Source of the DNA: Gavia stellata
Taxonomy: Eukaryota; Chordata; Aves; Gaviiformes; Gaviidae
Length of the DNA: 64,000 bases
Reading direction: 5' to 3'
Assembly: GCF_030936135.1 (NCBI RefSeq)
Contig: NC_082618.1
Coordinates: 9,087,034-9,151,033, forward strand
Part shown: one piece after another, positions 53,641-64,000 of the stretch
How positions within the stretch are numbered: the first letter of the stretch is position 1
How the letters are laid out: each line of letters starts with the position of its first letter
The notes under the pieces: model-generated
What the model was told of the DNA's origin: nothing
The model's input: the letters and a program-made list of their open reading frames with translations, nothing else
Database searches by the model: none
Translations under genes and position numbers: made by a program

Positions 53641-54090
53641 GGGCTCCCGGGCGCGGCCGGCCGGGCCCAGTGCACACCTGAGCGGCTGCCCGCAGCCCTG
53701 CCGGGCGGCCCCGCTCCGCGCCCCGGCGCTCCGGGCCGGGCCTTGGCAGCGGCCGGCGCTGGCGGGGCGGGTGCGGCGCGGCGCCGCCAGGGGGTGCCCG
53801 GGCCCGCGGGGGGGCGCGGAGCGGAGCAGCGGAGCGGGGCGCGGGCGGCGCTGCCGGGGCTGGAGGCGGCGGCGCGGCGCAGGTGCGCTCCGTTTCCGCG
53901 TTGTCCCGCGGAGGGGGCGGCTCCGCGCCGCGTCCCAGCGTGGCCCGTGGCGGAGCCGGCCGCGAGTTTTGCCGGGGCAGCGGGGCCGGGCCGGAGGGCA
54001 GGTGGGTGCGCGGGGAGGACGCTGCGCCGGGGGGAGCGGGCCGTCCCCAGCCCGCAGCTCTCCGCGGGAAGGGCGCACGGTCGCTTCGTG
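53640..54090 (+). promoter_or_regulatory. RPH3AL: CpG island, probable RPH3AL promoter and 5' exon
   Basis: A sharply bounded GC- and CpG-rich block 7.8 kb upstream of the RPH3AL start codon. Two donor-like sites on the + strand, CAG|GTGCGC (after 53882) and CAG|GTGGGT (after 54001), could end a non-coding first exon. Assignment to RPH3AL rests on position and orientation. A bidirectional role with LIAT1, whose proposed start is about 5 kb away, is less likely but possible. Confidence 0.55.
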
Positions 54091-55673
54091 CGGAGTTTCA
54101 AGCAGTTTCAGGTGTTGGTACGTGCTGGCTGCCTGGACACTAACAGGGAAACCGCTGTGTCCAGGGCCCGTGGGGTGCAGCCCCTTCCCCTGGCGAGCTG
54201 GGACAGGGGAACAGCTTTTGGGGGGGCCTGGGGCACCCAGACCTGGATCTCTACTGGTGGGAGAGTCTTACCTAAAACACTGCTGAAAGCAGTCCAGAAA
54301 GACAGCAAGGTGAACTGCACAAGGCTGAATTTAGGTGGAATTCAGCCTCCTGAAGGTAACTGAATGTAAGTGACAGAGGTGTGGGGGGAAACAAGCCAGA
54401 AGTGGGAGGTTGCAAGTGACATGCTCCATTGAAAAAATTATCAACCCTGGCATGCTTTTGAGAGCTGTTGGGCTTGTGCATGTTGTGTGGTGGGAGCAGC
54501 CATCTGCATCTTACAGAGGATGGATTGTCGTGGTTCTTTCGGGCACTCTTGACATGGGGTGATGGGTGCTGTTGTATGTGCAAGTAAGAATGACAGGCTG
54601 TGCCCACCTCCAGGGTTTTTAGTCTGCTGCAGGTTGGATCAGGTACTCCCTAGAGCCTGGTCAAAGTCTATGACTTTCTTTTACTCGTACCAACAATGTT
54701 CAGGGTGATAAAGGTCTTGGAGTTACCGCTGGCCATGCTTGTGTGTTGTTCAAAGGCTTCCTAGGATGTCTAAAACCAATACTACAGCTTAAGGATGCTG
54801 AGAACGAGTATTTCATCCTCCACATGTGATGGCAGGCCTGTGGCTCAGAGCTGTGCTGGGTAGCGAGTTTTTGGCAAGGCCTGGGGTCAGGCTGCTCAGC
54901 GGAGTTTCTCCACTGGCCGTGAACGTGCTTTTCCTGGTTCACTTGAGGTTACCCGCGAAATAGGTTGGCATGCGGTTCTCCTGCAAAGGATTCCTTGACA
55001 AACGCTGGCCCATGCTCAGTACTTCCCTGCTATGTCCAATTCTTTCTAAGAAACTTGATGCTTCTCTGGAGGCTGGGAGGTGCCGATTCCACCCTGCCAA
55101 CCTCCAGCCGAAGAAGGCCTCCTGAGCTTTTTAGCGTATCAGAATAGTGAAATGAGTCTCTCTAATGGGCCATTTAGAAGCTAATTTGCTTCTCCTAGCC
55201 CTATGCCAGATCAACCTGCCCCAGAATGTGAGTCAGAAAGAGCCTGCTGTCTTCATGAATTATTCACTTTGCACAACGCACCTGCCTGGCTGGGGATCAG
55301 AAGGAAATAGGGCCAAAGTCTGATAAATAAAGATACACCTTGGCAGGTGGTACAGTGCTGGCTTTCCTCCCCAGCATCGTAGGGTGCAGGGGAGCCGGAA
55401 GACTGCTTTGCTTGGGCAAAAACTGGCTCTTTATAGCTTACCATATATCAAGTAGCCATGCTAATAAGTGCCTCTCATTAATACAGGATTGTTCGCGTCG
55501 TATGTCAGTTTTCCTGTAGAGCTGATTTTATCTTCCCACTCATAGGACTGGCATGGACCTCCAGGGCATTGTATTTTATAAGCTCTTTAACAAGCTCTGT
55601 CTTAAAAGCAGTTAGGCTTCTTGCTACTGCTGCTAGGATTGGGAAGCAGCTCTGGTGCATGGGAACCTTCTTT

Positions 55674-55708
<35 letters not shown>

Positions 55709-58700
55709 CTTATTTTCCAACTTGGCCTTACTTGATAATGACACCTCTCGCTTTCTATATACTGCAGCCGGTTTGTGTTTACTTTGAGCTGGGCCAACCA
55801 GGTCTGAATACACAGCTCTGAATGAGGTTTTCCCTATTTTGCTGGTACTGCTTAGAATAAGCTTTCATGATGGGACAGACTGGAGAAAGTCTGTCTGATT
55901 GGGTTAAGTTGTTGTCCCAAAGCTTGCCAAGGCTTTGTGGTGTTTATCTGGACATTGTGTTTTCCTTGTCTCTGTTGGCCCAAGCCACAGAGATGCAAGT
56001 CAAGTCTTGATTGTATTGGATTCCTTGTGTCGCTTGGCTCTCCATCTGCTGCTAAGGGTTTGCACTGATCGTGGTGATTTGTCACAGTAAGGAATGGCAA
56101 AAGGCCGTTTCTCAGCCGTGCCCCTGTGCGCCTGCCCTGCTCTTCCCTTCCTGAGAGCGGGCAGCAGGAAGGTGATGAGGATTGCTTGGCTCCGCTGTGC
56201 TTGTGCTTCCTGCCTGCTTGGCCCCTGTAAAATGTCAATGCTTCCAGCAGGCTCCTTTGCCACTGGAGGGGCTGAGGAAATGCTAGATGTAGGTGTGAAG
56301 GGGCAGTTCAAAGCGGTTTGTGTGTGAGAAAAACTTTTATAAAGCCCTCATTCAGGCCAGCACTTGTACAGGCACAGTTACCCTCCTTCCCTGTCTCTGA
56401 GACTTGGTCGTATCTTGAAAGTCAAGTGTGTGTCTTCTGCCATGCTTCTGCAGCCCCAAGGGTTGTTCTGTCACTTTGAAACAGTTGTGTGCTTTGAAAT
56501 ACAACTGTGGCACTAGGATCTTTAAAACATGAGGTGAAGACTGGCGTCGACTAAATAGTCTTTCCCTGCCTGCTCGCACTTGTCTCCCTGCTGCACGACT
56601 AGTGTCTGGGAGGAAAAGGGACTGGCCGGCAGTGGGTGGGAGGCAGAGGCTGGGTTAACCTTATCTAGCTCCGCTAGTCATTTCTCCTTTGTCATAGCAA
56701 CAAGAGCAAACACTCACTTAGTTGCTAAGGTTTTCCAGGGATAATGGGGTCTGGTGCAGGGAGCAGAGAGTAATTACACTGCCTCTTTGAGGGAGCAGCA
56801 GCTGAAAGGAAAAACAGGCTAGCACGGTACCTAGTGCAAGCTGGGAGTCCTGGGGGAGGTGACGCCCTCGAAGCAGGCGAGTTAATTACACTGGCACAGC
56901 TTGGCTTGGGAATTGGGAACTCGGGTCTGGCCAACTGCTCAATTTTTATTTTTTAAATGAAGTATTTTAAAAAAAAAATTTGCCTAATTAATTTCCTATA
57001 AAAACAAATTAATATAGACACGAGCTGCTTAGCTGAAATAACCAGGCAAATGAAAGCTGACTGGAGAGCTCCTTATGGGCCTGTATAGGACATTTTTGTA
57101 TTTGCGGGGCTCCAAGGAATTCATGCTTCGTGGGCACCTGTAATCAGCCCAGCTGCAGGAGGGCTTGCGCAGGCTGTGCTTTCGCTGCTGTGAGGAGGTG
57201 TTTTCCACTGCAACGACTACCTCAATGTCAACAAGACCCTTCATTCAGTTTTAACTTCAATGTAGTCAAGGTAAAGTGAAAATGTGTTTCAGGTGGAGGA
57301 GTGGGGAAGGGACTTGGTGTAGCGAGATGATGCTAGAAGTGTACATGAGCTGAAAAAGGAAGCTGATAAATTCGGGATAGAAAAATGTTAAGGGTGTTAA
57401 ATACAGAGCTACAGCCTGGCTCAGGGAGTGCGTGATCCAGGAATCTCTGGAGGCTGGGAGGGTATGCTGGAAAAGTATTGGTGTGTTGTGCTCTGTTCTT
57501 ATACTCTTCTTTAAACATCTGCTCTTGGAGCTGGTCAGATAGCAGGTACCATGGTCACTGGACCTTTGGCATGACCTGCTATGACTGTGCTCTGTAATTA
57601 AGGTAAAGATACGTGATGTTCATGTTGCTGTTCTGGTGAGAAAACTGGCCTTCTTTCACAGGAGAGCCTGGAATTCTTCGAAGAGCGTCATGTCAAAGGG
57701 CTGTGTCAGCCAGGGCTAGCTCTAGGACATGCTGACGTGGCAACCTTCTGCCATCGCGGCTGCCATTTGTAGTTGGTACCGAATGTGCTGGTTATTGGAA
57801 TGCAGATCAGGAGTACACCCAGAAACACCTCCTGCTGCTGCTTTGGGAAGGTGTGCCTGCTGCAGGATCCATGGCTGTGTGGCCTGGTGGGGTGGCGTGG
57901 AAGGGTGCTTGCCTCTCTCTGGCATGTGCCTGGGGGACATGCTGCCCCACAGCTGGCTGCAGCCCGCCTTCATCCTCCAGGCTAAGAAGTGGGAACTGTC
58001 CGGTGGGAGAGATCCTGCTTGCTTTGCTGTCTCGTGGTCGCTCTGCAGGGATGTGGGGCCAAGCCACTGGTGTGACCCTGCTGCTGTTGCCTTTGCTCAG
58101 ACCCCACATGAAGAATTCTCCCTCACAGACTGAAGTCATGTTCTCTGGCTGCAGAGTCTGAGTCTCATTATGGAGACAGCAGAAGCAGTGCTATGTCAGA
58201 GCTGCAGGCAGAGATGTGCTCAGTTATGCATCCTCCAAAATGCTCCTGGCCCCATGCAAAGGGTTGGCTCTCGGCGGGGCAGCGCTCCTTCCTTGCAGCA
58301 CTCCCCTTAGCTTCTGTGCCAAGGGCAGCCAGGTGGCCTCAGATTTAATGAGGTTTTGTTTCACATGACTTCCTCCATCACAGGAAAGGAACAAACAGTT
58401 GGAGGGTTTTTAAAGCAGGTCATAGAATATTGATAAGAGCTCCCTTTTAATTCTCAATTCAAGTAAAAATCAAAATCTTGGAGTGGGAAGTTTTCTTTCT
58501 GTAACACGAAGTACTTGTGCTTCTGCTTTATTCTGTATGCAGTGTGCTTGCAGCAGGGCCAAGAGCTGTGGATGTCTCTTGCTCTTTCACTGCTAGAGAC
58601 TGGCTGCTCCTGCCCTTTGCTAGCTTGTTGAGAGGAGCAGAGAACAGGGAGGGCTTGGCTCGGTGAGGTAGGTGCTAACTGGAGCATTTTTGAGAGAGAA

Positions 58701-61700
58701 CGCAGTGGAAGCTGACTGCAAGAGAGGGCTGTTTGACCACAGCCCATAGAAATTACTCCCCTGGCTGGCGTGGTTTTGCTATCTCAGTGTTTCTGATGAG
58801 GCTGATTCCACCGTACTTCTTGTCCTGTACAGAGATAAGAGGGAGGATGCTTCACTCCTTCCAGATAATGGTACCATTTCTCTGGCATCGTTCCTGTGGC
58901 CATGCAAGATACTCCTTTCCCTCCAGTCCTGCTAGTGCTCCTGTTTCTGCCCCAGCAGACTGTGGCCTGCAGTCCCATGTCATTCTTGTTTCCTTCTCCA
59001 GGGTAGTTGTGTCAAACCACACCAGGCTTTTTTCAGAGGCAAAGGTGCAAAGCCATCTGCAATGCCAGTTTATATCAGAGGGAGCAGCAGATACCCAATG
59101 CTGCCAAAAGAAACTGCTCCTGTAAATATTTTTGGGAATAATTTATCTGAAGACTGTTTTGGGATATGATGGATCTCTAGGCTGTGTTTTGTTTTCCTTC
59201 TCTTTTTGCAGATGCTGCTCAGGGAATCGTGGAGAACAGAAAGCGTATGCTGAGTAACAAGAGGCAAAAGAGCATGACATTGCTTGTTTTTATTCAGTCA
59301 TGCTGAGAAAAGTGCACTGTGGTATGAGGCTGGAGAATGTGTTTAGGTCTCTCCTGAGAAAAATGCTTAGCTGATGTGCTCTATTCTGACTTGCTTTCAG
59401 CTCTGTTAGAGCAGATAAAGCTCTGCAGAGGAGGGGCAGATGTATTCAGCACTGCTTTCCACCCTGAAAGCACAGCTGCTGGCAAAGCAAACTCCTCTGC
59501 CCTGACCATGGTATGGGGCTCATCTCCAGCTCTAGCTTTCATTCTAAACATCCCACAGCTGCCAAGCGCTGGTGGTGTGCGTTCAGCCTCGCCAGTGGAC
59601 ATTGAGTGTGTGGGCTGTGCTATTCTCCAGGTGTGCCTGACTAGGAGGGAAGAGTTATATGGTATATCTGAAGAGTAATTTAATATATGCATTTGTGTGT
59701 GTGTGGGTACATGTGCATATAATCCTGTAACAAAACATCACAGGCTTGGAAAATATCTGGAAAATCCCAGGTCAAGCTGTTCTGTGTGAAATTGTAGCTT
59801 CTCTCTACTTCTAACACTGGCCTGGGGGCGGGAACCTCTGTATTCTTTTGCTGTTAATGCTTGATTGCTCCCCTGTGTGTGAGCTGCTGTGGGATGTGTG
59901 TGGGGACTGCGTTCTCTCCTTGCTTGAGATCGTGAAGAAGATGAAAAGAGCAGGAGGTGTTCTGGAACAAAATGGAAATGCAAACCCACAGCATGTGTGG
60001 CACTGAGCAGAGTGTGGAAAGTAGTTGGTAAATCGAAGATGTCAACGTTCAAGGATTTCTTCTAGGGATGATCCCTTTCAAAAGCGATCACCTTAACTAA
60101 TGTAGTAAAGGTTTAAAAAATTGTGTGTGACACTTCTGTCTGTCCATCCTGTCTCAACCCTTTTGCTCTGCCAAACCTTTCCTGCAGTCTCCCATCTCCT
60201 CCATGCCTCGCTTTGCTGTACAGTCAGGCTGTGCTGCTGAGCATTATGCTGAACTGTTAGAGCCTTCACCCTTTTTATACATCTGTCCCCTCGCACTGAA
60301 ATAACTCTATGCTTCATGTGGAATTCCTCCTCTTCTCTCCTGCCCATTTTAAGCGCTGAGTTTCAAACTCTCTCCAGAAATTGGATGGTCAGAGAGGAGG
60401 GAACTGGTTCATGGTTTGTAACCATTTTGGCTTTCAAGGCTGCCATGGGGTTTGGCAGGAGATAGCTGTCAGTTCTCTAACAGGGGTTAGTGTTTCTCTG
60501 CAGGGGGTTGAGTGCGGTGTGTGTGGCACATGTGAGCTCACTGTAGGGAGAGAGCGAGCGATTTGCACAAGCTGCGTGCCTGCCTGTGTAAGAGGGCCAA
60601 GGCCGTGCAGCCTGTGATGACCTCCGTGCCTGGCACGGAAGCAGAAAGCTCTGTGTGTCAGCAGTAGATAGCAAGTGTGGGTGCAACACGCCGAACCATG
60701 GGCACTGCTGGGGTAACTGTGCTGTGGATTGAGACTGGAACATGTGTTTTCTTGGGAACTACTGCACAGTTGGCAGGTGATGTACCTTGCCTGCTATTGT
60801 ATCTGATTTATGTTTGCTAAACAGCATTAAACATGTTATCTCTGCCCAGCAGGTATGGTTTCAAAGCTGGCAAGTGTCTGTTCTGGGGAAGCTAAGTATT
60901 AATACCTGGAAATCTATGCACTAGGGCTTGTGAGACACTTGCTCTGCTGGAGAGCAAATCCAGCTGGAGAAAAGCTTAGTACATCAAGACTAGTTTTGCC
61001 TCCACTGAAATCTTTCGGCTGTATCTGTCCCTTGGTGCTTTCCTTTCATCTGCGCGGCTGGTAGGACTCAGAACTGCTTAGCTGCAAAGTCCCTTTTGGG
61101 GATGGGTTTCTCCCGTGAGTGCGTGGAAGTTGGCTCTTGCTGCTTTTACTGATCAGTTCACAGTGAAATTGTCATTGAACACAAGGAATCACTGGTGTGA
61201 CCATGCTGGTTACAGGAGCCGCAGTAGGAGATCTGCTGCAAGAGGTGCTGTCTTAAACAGAGAATGCAAACAAGCTGCTATTGTAGGCTGTAGTTATAAA
61301 TATCAGGCTATTATGGAGGCAGTTTTAATGAACAAAATGACTTGCCACTATTCATGCTGATTGTCGCGTGGGTTTTTGTTTGTTACCCCATTAAGAGGTA
61401 AAAAAAGCAACTGTAGCTTCTTTGTGTCCTTTAGAGTGGCTCTCTGTCAGTACTGCAATGTTGGGGCTCTAGAGGTAATGGGGCAGAGATTATTCTTACC
61501 AACAACGCTTTCCTCTAGTTTGAAATGAAAAATCAGAACTGACAGAGACTCTCTGGCTTTTTTTCAGAGTACCATAAAATCTAAACTTCCAGCCTTGTCT
61601 TCAAGGTATTTGAAGGTATTTATTGGCTTATATTTTATGAGGATAATGGTATGTTTTTATCACTGTCTGTGGGTGAGAGTCTGTCTACTTCCACTGAGTG

Positions 61701-61860
61701 TGATGCTGGCAGATCACCTTTGATTTGCCTGCCAGAAGAGTGGCCCTTCGAGATGGTTAATAAGGCTGTGCCAAGCACTGCCCTGTGAGGGTGGGGTGGC
61801 AGCTGTGCTCAGTGCTGGTGTTTGCTTCTTACAGGTGTGATCCCTGCCTCTCCTCCCCAG
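54091..61860 (+). other. RPH3AL 5' intron(s)
   Basis: No coding sequence is recognised. Small non-coding 5' exons could be hidden here. It includes the C32 homopolymer at 55676-55707 and a short GT run near 59696-59705. Confidence 0.6.
55676..55707. repeat. Poly(C) homopolymer, 32 bases
   Basis: Thirty-two consecutive C residues on the + strand (G32 on the other) in otherwise ordinary sequence. Length calls in such runs are unreliable, so the true size may differ. Confidence 0.95.
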
Positions 61861-61869
61861 CCTGGTGCC

Positions 61870-61946
61870 ATGGCGGACACGATTTTTGGCAGCGGGACGG
61901 GCCAGTGGGTGTGCCCCAACGACCGGCAGCTGGCACTGCGTGCCAA
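61870..61946 (+). CDS. RPH3AL: RPH3AL (Noc2) first coding exon
   Basis: RPH3AL (Noc2, rabphilin 3A-like without C2 domains) is a Rab effector (Rab3/Rab27 class) that acts in regulated exocytosis of secretory granules. The exon's ATG at 61870 (GTGCCATGG) opens MADTIFGSGTGQWVCPNDRQ and LALRA plus two bases of Lys, before donor GTGAGT. The match to the remembered Noc2 N terminus is clear. Two acceptors are possible for this exon: CTTACAG before 61835 and CCTCCCCAG before 61861; both leave the start codon unchanged. Confidence 0.93.
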
Positions 61947-63295
61947 GTGAGTCCTCGCCACCCCCCTCCTCTCCTTCCAGCCCCAGCTCTGGCCTGAATG
62001 GTTTCCCGGTATCTCTGTGGAGCACTGGCCCACCGGCCTCGACCACAGCCTGGTTGGGAGGCAGGAGACCCCTCTGTACCCTAACAGTGTGCTGCTTGGG
62101 TGGGACAGGAGCCTGCTACGCTGGGGCTCGGTGCTTGGCTGCTGCTCGGACCTGCCAGCCTGCAGTGGAGTTTGCAGCGTGGCTGGTGTGTGGTGGGAGT
62201 CTGTCCCTGGGTGTAAGGAAGGGCTTGGAGGCAGGCTCGTATCTCTGCAGCACCCTAAATATAATTGATAGCATCCCCCCCGCTGCCAGCACTTTTGTTT
62301 TAGGAACTTGTCATTTGATCTCGTTTTCCCCTGAAGTTAAATTACTGCATAACCTAAAGACAAAAGGGATGGAGGTGAGTCAAGCACTAGAATTGCATTT
62401 GTTTCTTGGATGCTTTCCTTCTCTGGCAGCCAGTACCACGCCACTGCCATTTCTGCTCTTGTCTGAACCTCGGGGGTCAGCCTGATGCAGAGTGTTAGAA
62501 AATATGAGGTCACCCTGTGTCTGAGGGGACTGCCTGAATGTGAACAGTGCACACCACTGCCACTTCTCCAGCTTTCACCTGAAAGGCAGCTGTGTCTTGA
62601 CAGTGCCCTGCATTCTGCTAGCAGCTGTGACTTTATCCAGTGACCTCTAAACCCCTACTGAATGGTAATTAATTGAGCTGTGAAAGCTCCTGCCTGTCCC
62701 CAAGTGAGCTAAGGAGAAATGTCAGCTGTTTAATGTGAGGCACAGAGGGAAGTGGCTTGCTAAAGTCCTCGTGCAGGCCTGGGTTAGACCAAGGGAGGAA
62801 GTTGCCAAATTTCTATTTCCAAGCGTGCCTGGTGACTTGTGTGTTTGCACTGAGGACCTTAGAAACGCGTCATCTGGAGGGAAGAGGGTGCAGGTAATCC
62901 CTGTGTTCTAGAGTCCGCTGTTGGCATTTGTGGTGTCTGGCATTGGCACCCATCTTTGCAAGGGTAACCCCAGGATAGCCAGCTCTAGGTGCACTGGTTT
63001 TCTTTATGGGCAGAGCCAAACAGGAGTGAGGACATGGAGTGGTAAAACACAAACTGGAGCAGAAAGGGAAATGAGAGGGCAGGGAGAGACAGCGCAGCAC
63101 TCAGTGCTGCTGGAGGAGTGATGTGGTGATCTGGTCAGCGAGAAGAGACTCCCGCTTTGGGCGTGAGCCAGGGAACAGACTTCTCTGATGGAAGGCTGAC
63201 GCAGGCTCTGTGTGCCTGGCAGGTTTGGCTTGTGGGGCAGGTCAGGGGTTTTGTGCTTTCCTTCACAGCTTAATTCTTCCCACCCCCTCCCACAG
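61947..63295 (+). other. RPH3AL intron
   Basis: A 1349-bp intron between the first two coding exons, with no other gene seen. Confidence 0.9.
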
Positions 63296-63439
63296 GCTCC
63301 AGACAGGCTGGTCAGTGCACACGTTCCAGACTGAGAAGCAGAGGAAGATGCAGGCTCTGAGCCCGCAGGAACTTGAGGTCATTCTGGAAGTCATCCGCAA
63401 GGCGGAGAAATTGGACATCATTGAGCAGCAGCGCATCGG
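63296..63439 (+). CDS. RPH3AL: RPH3AL second coding exon
   Basis: The acceptor is CCCTCCCACAG and the donor GTACAG. The first base completes Lys, then it reads LQTGWSVHTFQTEKQRKMQA, LSPQELEVILEVIRKAEKLD and IIEQQRI plus two bases (GG). This is the first long helix of the Rab-binding domain, residues about 27-74. The zinc-finger and SGAWFY parts of the domain lie on later exons outside the window. Confidence 0.94.
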
Positions 63440-64000
63440 GTACAGTCACGTTCATTTGTCCCCTTCCCTCAGAAGGAAAGGTCAGCGCAGGCAGAGGAGT
63501 GGCTCTCCTGACTGCCTGAGCTCAGCCTCCATCAATCAGAGCATCCCTTAGGTCAGTTATTTTCCCCTCCCATGTTGCTTGTTTGGAGGTGATGAACATT
63601 GGGAAGGATGTGATGTTTTCCTTCTCCCTGTGTCTCAAGCCTTTCTCGTGCCTTCTTTGAGCCTTGGGAATTGCTGTGGTTGCAGGTACTGACACAGTCC
63701 CTGCTAAATGCAGCCTGTGCTAAGGCAGCTGCCCCAGTGGCTCTGGAAGAGGCTGGGGAAGATGCCGAAGCTGTGCAGCTGCACCCACTGCTAGTGGATG
63801 GCGTGGTTCAGAAACTGCTGCTGGCAGCGCAGTTAGGTTTTCCCTTGCCTGCGGCAGCCCGCTGGGATTTTGCCTGGAGCAGTGAATGAGTTTGTTCTAG
63901 TTGGCTGAGCCCTCTGGAAGGGGTTTGCTAGCTTGAATTATTTAATTTACGGGCATCCTTTTGCTGCTGCAGATTTCCATTTGCTTTCAGTCCTGCTGGA
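63440..64000 (+). other. RPH3AL intron (partial)
   Basis: This follows donor GTACAG. The expected next residues (RLVERLE-like) do not appear before the window ends. The open frame at 63671-63889 does not match RPH3AL. Confidence 0.8.

Noticed and set aside
53477-53677. Lysine-rich minus-strand frame as the LIAT1 poly-Lys exon
   Set aside because: The Lys/Asn content comes from the A/C-rich complement of the G/T tract. There is no good donor in the needed phase, and a better exon lies at 48862-48673.
63671-63889. Open frame as a third RPH3AL exon
   Set aside because: The translation does not match the Rab-binding domain residues expected next and lacks a suitable phase and acceptor.

Overview
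The window is vertebrate nuclear DNA, most likely from a bird. It holds conserved multi-exon genes with canonical GT-AG splice sites, short introns (ten VPS53 coding exons in about 30 kb, far tighter than in mammals), CpG islands at promoters and very little recognisable interspersed repeat. I cannot name the species. The gene order VPS53, RFLNB, LIAT1, RPH3AL, with only LIAT1 on the opposite strand, is that of the human 17p13.3 subtelomere.

Layout: 1-35200 is the 3' half of VPS53 (+ strand): ten coding exons for the last 426 residues, then an inferred 3' UTR of about 2.8 kb. 35200-38840 is intergenic. 38840-39900 is a dense CpG island with GC boxes that contains RFLNB exon 1; RFLNB (+, three coding exons, 214 residues) ends at 42793 and is followed by a long AT-rich UTR. 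LIAT1 (-) converges on it, with its terminal coding exon at 47507-47071. I propose a first coding exon at 48862-48673, joined by a 1165-bp phase-1 intron, which gives a 208-residue protein. A pyrimidine-rich 55-56-bp minisatellite (48940-49380) lies just upstream of the proposed LIAT1 start. 49400-53390 has no gene I can support. A keto-rich (G/T) tract at 53391-53640 abuts a second CpG island (53640-54090), probably the RPH3AL promoter. The first two RPH3AL coding exons (+) are at 61870-61946 and 63296-63439; the rest lies beyond the window.

The genes are neighbours by conserved synteny and do not form a functional operon. VPS53 acts in endosome-to-Golgi tethering (GARP/EARP), RFLNB in filamin-dependent actin organisation, LIAT1 as a ligand of the arginyltransferase ATE1, and RPH3AL in Rab-dependent exocytosis. 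Exon boundaries come from splice consensus, frame continuity and remembered family sequences; no alignment was run. I found no novel multi-gene system. The least routine items are the reconstructed LIAT1 locus with its repeat-bearing 5' side, an ancient MIR-like SINE, and the low-complexity tracts around the second CpG island.
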